Assembly: GCA_051530055.1 (NCBI GenBank)
Contig: CM121342.1
Location: 15,376,001 to 15,440,000, forward strand
Direction of reading: 5' to 3'
Source: Neoechinorhynchus agilis
Lineage: Eukaryota; Acanthocephala
DNA length: 64,000 nt
This document shows, piece by piece, positions 1-10,044 of the stretch. Under the pieces are notes generated by a model. That model saw only the letters and a list, made by a program, of their open reading frames with translations. It was not told the DNA's origin and searched no databases. The position numbers were made by a program, and so were the translations under genes. Numbering within the stretch: position 1 is the first letter of the stretch; every line of letters begins with the position of its first letter.

Positions 1-747
1 TTGATAACACGTTTTATTTGTTAATGCAAAAAAAACATGTCCACTATTCCTCGAAGTTTGTAAGGATTAAGAGCGTGCCCCAAATTTTCTTCCTTTAGAA
101 CTTATGTAGCCGTAACTCTTAACGTACGACATTTTCTAATTTATTTTACTGGTGTAATGGCCAAGTCTAGATTTGTTTTAATTCGTGTCGTAAACTTGCT
201 TCTTGTACTAAAAATTCCTTTCTTTTATAAGATAGCCACCGTTTTGATCTTTAGTGCGTTACATATCGTAAAACAATTGCATAAAAATTGGAGAGTGATT
301 TTATTTTCTATTCGTTCACAATGAATGTTTATATAATCGGTTATTTCACCATTCGGCATTTCTTAAAAGTTGAGCTAATCGTAAAATTCTTTGGTCGTCG
401 TATACTCTTTTCCATTCTCTCACTTGGTTGTTTATAGTTAGTTCTGTATGTGAAATAAAAATGTAGCACGTTAGTTGAAAGCTTCATGGGGTTCGCGATT
501 TTTCCATCATTTATTATATGCATTATATGAGAAAACCGCTTATATGGACTGATAATTAAACTTCGTCGAAGTTTACGATGTTCTCCATAAATCGCAAATA
601 ATATTTACCATGAAGCAATCTCTCCTATTCGCTTTTTGCCTTGTGCATCGGATAGTTTTACTCTAAAAATCAGCAGATTTATATAAAGTGAACATTGCGA
701 TTCGATTCCTATATTCCGTAGAAATCAATGCATATTTACGATTTTAG
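1..747. other. upstream flank of hexokinase, no gene recognised
   Basis: AT-rich non-coding sequence with short ORFs only and no recognisable protein. Bases 3-24 (acacgttttatttgttaa core) recur almost exactly at 43092-43116 inside a Trio intron, so part of a short dispersed repeat is likely present. The promoter of the hexokinase gene should lie here, but no TATA box or known motif can be called by eye. Confidence 0.4.
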
Positions 748-2905
748 ATGACTGATCATACAGTTTCAACCGCGTTAATGGATCAAAAGATAGTAGAGGT
801 TTCATTAGATATTGGTAAATGGGCTTCCCGATTGTCAAAAGTTGGACTCTTTTGTTTCGCTGTCGGGACAGCTTATTACCTCGGAAAGAAGAAAGCGGAA
901 TCTATGGTCCCTAAGCAGTATGAAGGGACGCATATTAAGGACGAGGTAAGTTGATTGATCATTCATTGTTCTCATATTTATCCCAAAAACAGTTGGATGG
1001 TATTTTTAGTAAATTCCGGCTTTCCGATGAAACTCTTCATCATTTTATGGATCTTTTGGAACTACATATGGATCTTGGACTGGATCCTAGACCAAAGAGA
1101 CCATCGGATCTTAAAATGCTACCGTCATACGTTCGTCATTTGCCAGATCGAACTGAAAGTGGACGTATTTTGGCGTTGGATCTCGGCGGAACTAATTTTC
1201 GAGTCCTAGATGTAAATCTACGTGAAGATAAAACAGTCGATTGTTCATCGAAGATTTTCTTAATGCCAGAGAGAATAATGATTGGAACCGGCGAGGACCT
1301 GTTTGACTACATTGCCGAGTGCATTGCTAGTTATGCGAGAAGTCAACGAATGCCACGCCACAAAGGAGCACTTCCACTAGGATTCACGTTTAGTTTTCCA
1401 TGTCAGCAGCTCGCCATTAACTCGGCTGTATTGCTGAATTGGACGAAAGGATTCAAATCCACAGGATGTGAAGGGAAAGATATCACTCGAATGTTAGATG
1501 ATGCGTTCGCTCGGCGAGCGGACATCAAAGTTGACACTGTCGCTGTTTTGAACGATACGGTAGGTACTATGTTAAGCTCCGCCTACGATTATGATGATTG
1601 CCGAGTTGGTGTCATATTCGGTGAGATCCCAGGAGTCTAAACCATCTTTAACTTCCGAAATTCCCTCTAGGAACCGGCACTAACGCTTGTTACATGGAGA
1701 AACTTTCAAAGATAAAAACCTGGAACGGGGACGATAATGAGCCAAAAGAGGTATGTCTCAAAGATTTTGTTGAAATGCGGATATGACCTTTTTACTTCTG
1801 TTAAATTTATCTGAGTTAAAAAGTCTTCATGCTTAATTAGACGTTCCATTGTAGTAAATATTAAATATTTAGCTTATCCGTTGTATCCTCAGGTTATTGT
1901 TCAAAAGTTATTGCCGCAAAAAATGAGAATAGTGAATTACATGATTATTTATTTTAATCGCGATCACGCTTCCCTCTGTTATTTGAGCGTCAATAAAAGA
2001 AAACTTTAGCGAGTAATTTCTAAGAATATTGTTTGGCCTAGTATGTAGATCATCGAAAAGTGGACTATTCTGATAAAAATTTGCTGGATTTTACCCAATT
2101 CTGCAAAACGAGTTTTTTTATGCTTAGGTTATTATAAATACTGAATGGGGAGCCTTCGGCGACAGCGGATGTCTTAAATTCATCCAAACCGAATACGACG
2201 ACGAGATGGATGCCGCCTCAACGAATCGAGGGAAACAGAGATTTGAGAAGATGATTTCAGGAATGTACATGGGAGAATTGGTCCGCACGATCATGATGGA
2301 CTTGGTAGATCGCGATTTACTTTTTCGTGGTCTCCTTACCAAGCCAATCGAAAAAATGCCCGACACGAAAGCCCTAGTATCAAGAGGATCGTTTTATACT
2401 CAATTGGTTTCTGAAATGGAGACCGATCAAGGTATATAGACTGCGAATTTGTATTACCACGTATATTTCAAATCAAAATGACTTCTAGGTGTTTCTTATC
2501 CAGCTACAAAAGCTCTATTACAGCGACATGGAATTCCGGGAGCTTCATTTGAGGACTGTGCAATCACTAGGCATATTTGCGAGTGCGTCTCGGGCAGAGC
2601 TGCGCAGTTGGCCGCTGCTGCAATTGCGGTTTTGATTAACCGAGTTGACCGAGATCGTGTTGTGGTTGCTGTTGACGGGTCACTCTATAGATATCATCCA
2701 AAGTTCAAGAAGACTTTAGATGCCACATTGTCAAGACTCGTCAATAGACAAGTCAGGGTAAAATGATTTTTTTTGAGGCTTTAAAAACTTTTGTTCAAAG
2801 TATCGCTTGGTTCTTAGTGAAGATGGAAGCGGTCGCGGGGCTGCTATCTGTGCTGCAGTTCAAAACAGAGTAAGACACTCTATGAAGGTCAAAACCTCCG
2901 TGTGA
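748..2905 (+). CDS. hexokinase with N-terminal hydrophobic anchor
   Basis: Phosphorylates glucose with ATP, the first step of glycolysis. Six exons read in phase: 748-945, 993-1620, 1671-1750, 2128-2431, 2489-2757 and 2801-2905, about 527 aa, usual for a single-domain animal hexokinase. Visible motifs are the phosphate-binding LALDLGGTNFRV, the sugar-binding LGFTFSFPCQQ, the catalytic-Asp segment VLNDTVGT, GTGTNACYME, NTEWGAFGD, and near the end VAVDGSLYRYHP and SEDGSGRGAA. Exon 1 (66 aa) adds a leader with a hydrophobic run GLFCFAVGTAYYLG followed by KKK, resembling a membrane anchor. The first intron (946-992) is required: without it the leader stops at once, and with it the join to the LDGIFSKFRLSDE segment is in phase. 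An ATG at 951 lies inside this intron and is not the start. Function is certain by family; anchoring is inference. Confidence 0.93.
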
Positions 2906-3399
2906 ACTTTCGATGAATCAAAACTACTGTTTATAACCGAAGGGAGAAATTTACCGGTTCAGTGAAGTGTGATATTTTCGTTTTGAAGAAAATATGATCT
3001 TACTATGAGTTGAAAGGGGAAAATAGAGGAAACACTGATATTCCAAATTTAATGTCAAATAAAAAACGGTCACACAAGTTCCTAAGATCGCACTGCGTTT
3101 GGATATTGGGCGTAGACTATAATTTCTTTATCGTTCAATTATTCGAAGCCAGGTTTGACATAAGGTATGAAAATGAAAAATCGGGAGATCAAATTTTTGT
3201 TATTTCCGATCCACATTTATTAAAGGCTTTAAGTTCTTTGGTCTTTTCTAAAAAAATTTCCAGATTAAACTATCAATGAAAAATATTTTGAGCGGCAATT
3301 GCTACTATTCAGTCTAATGTGCTGTAGCCTAAATTGCGAATAAGTCACTTGTCCAATAAGCGTCTTTCATTTAGTGCAATCATTATAATAGATTAAAAG
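2906..3399. other. hexokinase 3' flank
   Basis: Non-coding, AT-rich. An 89-codon ORF at 3010-3279 has no recognisable features and is best taken as chance. The hexokinase 3' UTR probably occupies the first part. Confidence 0.4.
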
Positions 3400-3493
3400 A
3401 ATTTATTAAATCCGATATTTCGGCACAATATTTTGCCTTAATCGACGTTGTTAAAGGCACAAGATTGTGCCGAAATATCGGATCTGATAAATT
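3400..3493. repeat. foldback element, 30-nt arms
   Basis: Left arm 3400-3429 and right arm 3464-3493 are inverted copies carrying the core tccgatatttcggcacaat, with one or two mismatches and a 34-nt loop. The same core appears once more as a single arm at 4256-4288. This fits a short non-autonomous hairpin element. Confidence 0.85.
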
Positions 3494-3987
3494 ATTTTAA
3501 TTTTTACACCATAAACAAGCATGAATAGTTCAATCTTCAAACACATTACGATAGACTTTCTTTTTTAATCTTTGATCAAGCAATCATGTTTTTATACAAT
3601 TTACTAGATTGCAATATAAAAGGGTTTAAAGCCGAAGCTAGAGGTCTAAAAGTGTAGTTATTTTGATGAATCTTAAACTTCCGTAACCATTTGGTAGACA
3701 ATTCGTTCCTGATGAAAACAAATTCCTAATTAGTTCATTGACTTACACATTTTTTCCATCTAGATTAGCAAAACATTGAAATTTGGGGTAAATCCAAAGA
3801 TCAAGCAAACTGCTTTTTCACATTTTACGATATCGAATGTCGCGTGTGGGGAACTATAGATGTCCCAAATACTCTTCACTTACTTGTGAGTTTCCAGGGT
3901 TTACATATGAAGCTCCAAAGTATTCTAACATTGGAATAATGATTAACTTGAACTTTTAAAAAAACTTTACATAAATGTCATGAAATC

Positions 3988-4225
3988 AATCACACCACCG
4001 CTCTGGATCACTCAGCTGCCGTCCTGGTGTAACGGTCTAAAGGACGGATGCAGCGTTCCCTCGTTGCACAGTCAGAACTTTGTTTTGTAGGAGGAATGCT
4101 CCTGATCTCGGATCGCCAGTGATTCGTCTCAATCTCCTAGACAATTGCTTTACCAGGTCCTGTGCCGCGGAACCAAACGACCCGAGCGTTTCGACGCCAA
4201 AGGGAGCAAAACAAAGATTGAATTG
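3988..4225 (-). mobile_element. 3' end fragment of LINE family A
   Basis: Read on the minus strand this encodes the last residues of a non-LTR reverse transcriptase protein: VETLGSFGSAAQDL, then ITGDPRSGAFLLQN, then VQRGNAASVL. The same segments occur near the 3' end of the larger family A element at 12300-12640 and in the fragment at 55716-55870. It is a 5'-truncated copy, as is usual for target-primed LINE insertion. The plus-strand text cctggtgtaacgg looks faintly like a tRNA A box, but it is simply the LINE tail. Confidence 0.8.
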
Positions 4226-4255
4226 TTCATGTTTTTTACTTCGGAAAGAATGAAG

Positions 4256-4288
4256 GAATTTTATTAAATCCGATATTTCGGCACAGGT
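4256..4288. repeat. single arm of the 3400-3493 hairpin family
   Basis: The text ttattaaatccgatatttcggcaca matches the left arm of the hairpin at 3400. No partner arm is present nearby. Confidence 0.7.
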
Positions 4289-4399
4289 TGTATGGAAGTG
4301 GATGAATAATGATTATGAGAATAGACAACAGAAAATTTGATATAACGAATATTTTTAGTCGTCAATAAGCACAAATTTTCTAAAGAATATTGCTTTTGG

Positions 4400-4480
4400 A
4401 ATTGTTGTTTAGGTCTAAACCCGATAAATGATTATTTATTAAAGACGTTTCGACCCCGGTACCTCACATATCGACAATAT
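4400..4480. repeat. partial copy of the large foldback family
   Basis: Contains ttgtttaggtctaaaccc..taaatgatt, aaagacgtttcgacc and the terminal cacatatcgaca, all found in the complete copy at 61853-62087 and its flank. Truncated. Confidence 0.6.
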
Positions 4481-4580
4481 TGCTTTTGCTCCCACTTTAT
4501 TGAATAGAATGGTGATAAAGGTAGGAAAAGTATTTAGAATTATTATTTAGGTGTCTTGGATTATTATCTTCGGGATACAA

Positions 4581-4778
4581 GATACTTTCTTTTGGTAGTT
4601 TTGCAACTACCTGGATTTAAATTCACTAATTTATTTCCGATATTTCGTCTAAGTGTGCGAATAAAAATACCTAAACAACGACAATCCTTGGGAAAAATGT
4701 CGGAATTATCCGGCGAAATATCGGAAATAAATAAGTGAATTTAAATCTGGGATGGCAAAAGTACCAAAAGAAAGTATT
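4581..4778. repeat. foldback element, about 66-nt arms
   Basis: Left arm 4581-4647 and right arm 4714-4778 are inverted copies, from gatactttcttttggta to the core ttatttccgatatttcg, with few mismatches. The loop is about 66 nt. A diverged relative with attcactgatttattgccgatatttc lies at 59800-59890. The core is related to that of the 3400 hairpin. Confidence 0.85.
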
Positions 4779-4783
4779 ATTTA

Positions 4784-4955
4784 GGTCTTCAGCCGGTAAA
4801 TATTTTTTAGTTTATTAACTAACAAACTGATGATGGATCCGATGAAGTTCGCAGAACGTTTTTAATCGAAAAAATTATTTACCGGACGAAGACTTTTAAA
4901 CAATAATTCTTATCATATACCCAGGTTCCTCGTCACATATCGACATTTTTATATA
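4784..4955. repeat. copy of the large foldback family
   Basis: Starts ggtcttcagccggtaaata and ends accggacgaagac then cacatatcgac. The middle carries actgatgatgg..gaagttcgc..aacgttttta, the signature also seen in the copy at 61853-62087. The arms are partly eroded. Confidence 0.65.
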
Positions 4956-5111
4956 AGGAACATTATTGCCTGTTAGCTGCAAGTGTTAATACTTCGAATA
5001 ATGGTGTCTTTTAACGTTCAGGTTTAAAAATCTAAAAGCGGCACATATGTAAGTCGAGAACTTCATTTGACTAGATAAAACTTGCAAAGAATGGAATTAA
5101 AAATGATATAA

Positions 5112-5530
5112 AGCTCAAAAGGTCGATATGTGAGAAGGTACCGTGATTTATGATGAGAACTGTTATATTGATATTTGGCGCAACTAAAGAATTATAGATT
5201 AATTTAATTAATTTTCGGCCTAAGCGTGGGCCTTCTTCAGATATTGTTTCGCAAGTTAAGTGAAAAAACTTGCGAAACAATATCTGAAAAAGGCTCACGC
5301 TCAGGCCGAAAATTAATTAAATTAATCTATAATTCTTTAGTTGCGCCAAATATCAATTTAACGATGGCAAATATATATATATATTCGAGAACTGTTATAT
5401 CAGTAAGCTTTTGATGAAAAACAAACGTGACGATGAAACCGACGAGGTTCGAATCGTCCTTAATAAAAAAATTATTCGCTCGGTGAAGACCCAAATAACA
5501 CTTCTAATATAAAGGTTAACTTCTATACTT
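5112..5530. repeat. large foldback family copy, interrupted by another hairpin
   Basis: The outer parts carry family signatures: tcgatatgtgagaaggtacc on the left; gatgaaaccgacgaggttcg and cggtgaagacc on the right. A separate hairpin (5167-5357) sits in the middle, flanked by the exact 14-mer gagaactgttatat at 5155-5168 and 5387-5400. Confidence 0.65.
5167..5357. repeat. near-perfect hairpin element with 91-nt arms
   Basis: Left arm 5167-5257 and right arm 5267-5357 are inverted copies from attgatatttggcgcaac to cttcagatattgtttcgcaag, with roughly four mismatches and a 9-nt loop. The 14-bp direct repeats around it look like a target-site duplication. A TA microsatellite lies between the right arm and the right direct repeat. 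ORFs in this span are arms read as protein, not genes. Confidence 0.9.
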
Positions 5531-5634
5531 TGACACCTCAGAACGATTACAATAGTTTTTACTTTATCAACACAAATATTGATTCCTAAACACAATATCA
5601 GTTAATTTTCGGTTGTGAATATTATTCAGTAACC

Positions 5635-6069
5635 ATGGCGATATTGGAAACAGTTCGAAGAAGTAAAAGACCATGTTCCAATATGAGATTTTCCATAATC
5701 CGCATCTCAGTGATGACTGGGATCACGACTCCACTTTCAAAAATTATAAACGCCATCCCTCTTGTGATCGATACAACTGGCTTGCCTGGAAATGGTTTCC
5801 TTAAGACGATGAAACGACCTAGGGCTATTCCGTTACTTGAATGCGTTATAAAAAGCAAAATCTACGCGATCATAATGATATCTCTTACCTTGATACTAAT
5901 AATCGCAATGCTTAGTGCTTCGTGTTTCTTAAACACCGAATTTAAAAAACGACGAGACGAGCGCATAAATCGTCTAAAGAATTTGGATTACGGATACGGC
6001 AAAAATTTGTACAATCCATTGTATAAAGGATCTGAATTGGGATTTCTTGATTGGTCTTTTAATGAGTGA
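5635..6069 (+). CDS. unrecognised 144-aa single-pass membrane protein
   Basis: Single open frame with a good start context (aaccATGG). I do not recognise the family. The N-terminal 60 residues are basic and moderately hydrophobic. One clear membrane segment, YAIIMISLTLILIIAML, lies at about residues 77-93, followed by a charged stretch FKKRRDERINRLKNL and a Tyr/Asn-rich end NPLYKGSELGFLDW. Polyadenylation-like tgaataaaat follows at about 6323. The opposite-strand ORF at 5622-5858 is its shadow. It could be one exon of a larger gene; nothing upstream shows this. Confidence 0.5.
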   Translation: MAILETVRRSKRPCSNMRFSIIRISVMTGITTPLSKIINAIPLVIDTTGLPGNGFLKTMKRPRAIPLLECVIKSKIYAIIMISLTLILIIAMLSASCFLNTEFKKRRDERINRLKNLDYGYGKNLYNPLYKGSELGFLDWSFNE

Positions 6070-6702
6070 ATCATCTTTAAAAAAATGTATTAGGTTAACC
6101 ATCCGTTGATTATTACATGAAATACAACCGTTTATACAGGGATAAATATTGATCTGTGTGAATAGTTCTTGTGGACCCAACACGGAGACGGCATTTAAAG
6201 ACATTGTAATACTCGCTAATTTTGTTGCATCTTAGCATAAAAATACAATAGTCGAAAGTCATCAATAAATAGTGTCACTAAACTCATCGAGATTCGATCC
6301 GTGTTTAATTATACTTAGATTGAATAAAATATGAGAACGTTTGAAAAAGTCTTAAATAAGTGTAGCAAATCTGTCTGTAATTCAACGACAAAAAAAGCGC
6401 ACATCAAAATTAGATTTCCATTTGAAATAAAGAGCATTAACAGCCAATCAACCGATTCACTTTAATCTACACTCGTGAATTTTGTTCATTTTCATTTGGG
6501 AACATGCGGTCAGCGTCCGGGGGACGATTTAATCATTTTAAAATAAATTGTAAAACTTTAAAAAAAACGTAATAAATTAATAAAATTGCTTTAAAAACGC
6601 AGATCCTATTCGTCCCATACACAAAATGTACTCCCAAAACTAAAATGCTTATAAGTTTAATGTGAGCAACCAACCGAAATCGATATTATCATCAATATGA
6701 GA
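6070..6702. other. intergenic, convergent 3' ends
   Basis: AT-rich spacer between two convergent genes. No repeat or RNA gene seen; several AATAAA-like strings occur on both strands. Confidence 0.4.
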
Positions 6703-7200
6703 TCATACTTTTGGAACGACCAGTGATCCATCGTTGATTTTGTCGATCACTTCGTGCGGTGGAAGTTTATTGATAGTACATCCAATCGATTGGCAAGCTC
6801 CAAGTACTTCTTTAACAGTTCCAGAAAGCTCACGGGCTTGTGACCGTGGCCTCATTTTCCGTCCAATGTCACATATTTGCTCAAAACTAAGATCGCCATT
6901 ATGCTTTATAAATTTCACCTTCTTACGATCTCTATAAGGTTCATTAAGGGCTTGAATGATCAACGAAGCTGCACACGGAACAACTGTTATTTGTGCTTTA
7001 CGATTCTGAATCGTAAGCTTGACCATTACATTGATCCCCTTAAATTCTTGGGTGCTTTTGACAATATCATCGGACACCATCTTTGGAGGCAAACCATAAG
7101 CACCGATTTTAGGAGCCAAGGAAGCATTCGGTGGTGGCTCGCCACCGCGACACCGAACCATGACCGTGTAAACGACATCAGGATCAAATTTAGGTCCCAT
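6703..7200 (-). CDS. RpL12: 60S ribosomal protein L12 (uL11)
   Basis: 165 aa, the family's usual length. It forms the base of the ribosomal stalk and binds the GTPase-associated centre of 28S rRNA. Recognised from MGPKFDPDVVYTVMVRCRGG, SLAPKIGAYGLPPKMVSDDI, VKLTIQNRKAQITVVP, the DRKKVKFIKHNGDLSF segment, and the C-terminal RNA-binding block ARELSGTVKEVLGACQSIGC. The frame is open without introns, whereas most neighbours have many, so a retrocopy must be considered. All landmark motifs are intact and no poly(A) tract or flanking duplication is seen, so a working gene is more likely. Transposon sequence starts within about 90 bp of the start codon, leaving little room for a promoter. Confidence 0.95.
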   Translation of the reverse strand: MGPKFDPDVVYTVMVRCRGGEPPPNASLAPKIGAYGLPPKMVSDDIVKSTQEFKGINVMVKLTIQNRKAQITVVPCAASLIIQALNEPYRDRKKVKFIKHNGDLSFEQICDIGRKMRPRSQARELSGTVKEVLGACQSIGCTINKLPPHEVIDKINDGSLVVPKV

Positions 7201-7289
7201 TGATTATCAAGACTGAATCCACTTCGAACGACGAAGTGTAATCTAGAAACGAAAGAATGACAGTGGAATGACGAATAACCAGGCAAAAT

Positions 7290-8400
7290 ACAATAAAAAA
7301 TGATCTGTGGACAGTGCAGGACTTAGGCGACTGCTGCCACCATCCATTCTCACCATCGTCTCAAATTCTAGTTTTGCCATTGAACGTTTGGACTTCTAAG
7401 GAGTTGCCGATAATAAGAATTTGGTGGCGGTGGTTGGCATCGGAAGCGACAGGATCTCTAACATGGGCAAGTAATAAAAAAATGGTGCGATTTATATCCT
7501 CGAAATCGTCATGCATCGAGACTCTTACCATCCTTGGGTGATGAGACAGGCGATCTATGCTGAGATGCATAAGACTGCACTAGTTTGCTCATCGTTTTCA
7601 ACCTGGAAACAATCAGCAGTCAACAGAGTGAACGAAATATTTGAGGAAAACGGCTACACAAGTGACGAGATCGTGCGTTTTCAACGACGGTGTGAGTTGA
7701 AATTGAAAAAACGGAACGATGATCGTTCACGGGATAGATTTCCGGGAAAACCGATTCTCAAAATACCGTATATCTGCGAGAAGTTCACAAGTGATGTCAG
7801 GATGGTATTACGACGGTCTAGACTAGATGTAAGAATTGTCCACCGAAGAGCCGGATCCTTACAAAAACTGGGCATCACGAAACACCGAAAACATGCAAGG
7901 CCTCTTGTTTGATGTGCAAATACGCGCCAAGGAAATTCGTAGACGCAGGTGGCCAACAAGTGTCAATGAGCTCAAGAAGCAATGTTGTCTACGAGATGGC
8001 CTGCAAACCGTATTTAGCAGAGGACAATCGCAAAATCATTTACATTGGCAAAACAGAAACACGTACACAATGCCATTAACCCGCACGCGAAATCACACAC
8101 AAACACACCTTGGCCCAAGCATCAAGCTGGATGCCACAGCGATAGAGAGGTTAAGCTTTCCACGCGAATACGATATGTGGCCAAGGATCAGGTGGAACTG
8201 TCTATCGCCGAAGCACTCTTAATATCCCGGGTGATTGACAGGGGAAGGGATGGTGTTTTGACCGATAGTTCTGGAGTTCAAGAACTACTGAACGCTAGAG
8301 ACGAACTATCCGCAACCATGGCGCTCTTGTGACGTCCACTTCACCCTACCCCACATGCTTTGTAGATCCCTGAAGAAGCCGCAATACCGCGAAAGCTAGG
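7290..8400 (+). mobile_element. Penelope-like element fragment, RT end plus GIY-YIG
   Basis: The 3' part of a Penelope-like retroelement. The C-terminal RT region reads SYHPWVMRQAIYAEM, NEIFEENGYTSDEIVRF, then PGKPILKIPYICEKF and RRAGSLQKLGITK. This is followed by a GIY-YIG endonuclease start VYEMACKPYLAED / KIIYIGKTETRT at about 7990-8066 and its tail VELSIAEALLISRVIDRGRD. Frames are broken several times, so it is inactive. The downstream text ctgaagaagccgcaa..cgcgaaagc at 8371 shares the motif ctgaagaag with the local hairpin elements. Its first 110 bp (Ala-Met-Ala-Lys stretch when read on the minus strand) also match part of 19640-19790. Confidence 0.8.
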
Positions 8401-8536
8401 AGGAAAAATATAGAGTTCGTTTTCTCTTTAATCCAGTTCGCTCAAGTGTCTATATAAATAAATTCCTTCATCAAACATGCGGCTGGATAATCAAGCAGTG
8501 TTTCATAAGATCAACTTATAATAACAAAACGTTTAT

Positions 8537-9990
8537 TTGTTAATTAACAAAGAAAAGGATAAACGTGATCATCACATCTACAATTTTATAAAATTGTTCA
8601 ATTCTGATATTCGCACATTCCACTCCTACAACACAAATGACCCTTCCTTGGCCACGTCCTCCCTAATCTCAATCATAAGAAATTCCCCAACTTCGACAAT
8701 TCCAAAGAAATTCATTAGAATCTCCAACCGCGATGTTCCATGGATAATCCCCATCTTGAAACTTCTTCAAAAGCAAGCTTCTAAGGCCCATCGCAATAAC
8801 TCTCAGGACTTTCCCCGTTTACAAATAGCTCTAATTAAAAAAGAAAAGTGATTGTGAATACTTTTTCATTTTGTATGCATCGGCTCTGGTATAGTTTAAA
8901 AAACGACATGTTTTCTTGTTGCTCGTAAAAACTTCCTTTCCTCCCAAATTCGTTCACGTTGCAACGCAACCCTGATCCTTTCCCAAATTTGATTTCCACT
9001 GAATTAAAACAGGTACTAGATTCCATCAATCAGAACCTCTGCCAACTCCACACAAACTTTCATTCCCACAACTGACATTTCGGTCAACTCTCCAATACTT
9101 TCCTTAGTTTCGTCATATAAAGTCTTTCAACATCTCAAGAATTACCCCGAAATTCGCTCTCTATCCGATATCCCAAACTGAGCTCTTCGCTGCATCATTC
9201 CCGAACTCATCGACCCTCTTACCCACATTATGAACCACAGCTTTTTATATGGCACCTACCTCCTCATGCCTGAAAATTGCTAAAGTGATCCTTCTCAAAA
9301 AATGACACCCGATTTCCACCGAATCATTCCGACCAATATTCATTATACTCGCTCTTTCAAAAATCATCAAAAAATGTTTTAAACCTCCTCTTCTTCCACT
9401 TCTCAACGCAACCGATGCCCTACTCTGCATTTATGACACGCTCCTACGTAACCTCGGCAATAATCTCTCTAGCATAACCCGCCTCATTCAGTTGGACTTA
9501 TCGAAAGCATTCGACTCCGGTGACCATTCGCTACTTCTTCAAGTCACCTCTCTAAGAATTCTGGGTCTCCAATTTCAATCAAACTTGAAATAGGACTCGC
9601 ACATCACTCTCTCCCTCAAGTAAATACGTTTAAATTGATCTCATCGAACGCCTCCTACATTTAGGAATCCCTTCACCCGATCTCTACAAATTTTACTTCA
9701 GCTTTATTCTACCCTCCCTCACCTACGGTTATCCCGTCTTCTGTAACCTATCCTAATATCAAATCAGTCATCTTGAAATACTTCACCAAAGAACATCTAA
9801 AATTTGCACCGCTAATTTTTTCCCCTCTCGCCGAATGCCTTGATACTGTTTTCTTAAAACAAACAAAACGCCTCTCAACCCTACCACCACAATTTCTACC
9901 ACATATCGCCCCTTTTAGACACGAGCACAACACTAATAATCCTAATCTATTTCATCCTTTTATAAAGAATTTTTAAAATTTTGGTGGGTT
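8537..9990 (+). mobile_element. LINE family B, degenerate plus-strand copy
   Basis: Non-LTR retrotransposon. The linker before the RT domain is recognisable (RISNRDVPWIIPILKLLQK). It is followed by LTHIMNHSFLYGTYL, LIQLDLSKAFDSGDH (motif A with catalytic Asp), and the C-terminal region LGIPSPDLYKFYFSFILPSL / TYGYPVFCNLS / LEILHQRTSKICTAN. This order matches CR1/Jockey-type RTs. There are many stops and frameshifts. It is the same family as the minus-strand copy at 10620-11924, but too diverged for the pair to be a recent inversion. Confidence 0.8.
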
Positions 9991-10044
9991 AATTTTAAAT
10001 CTTATTTCATCTGCATATTACCAAATCGCTCTTAAATGTGATTC

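Noticed and set aside
951-1640. Hexokinase starting at the ATG at 951
   Set aside because: That ATG lies inside a 47-nt GT...AG intron; the leader at 748-945 joins 993 in phase, and family residues begin at about 993.
3010-3279. 89-aa ORF downstream of hexokinase
   Set aside because: Low-complexity AT-rich composition, no motif, and probably within the 3' UTR.
4010-4060. tRNA or SINE-like A box (cctggtgtaacggt), repeated at 55752
   Set aside because: Reading the minus strand shows both copies are the coding tail of LINE family A; no B box at the right distance and no cloverleaf.
5226-5414. ORF inside the 5167 hairpin and its mirror at 5071-5298
   Set aside because: The two translations mirror each other because they are arms of one inverted repeat; no protein signal.
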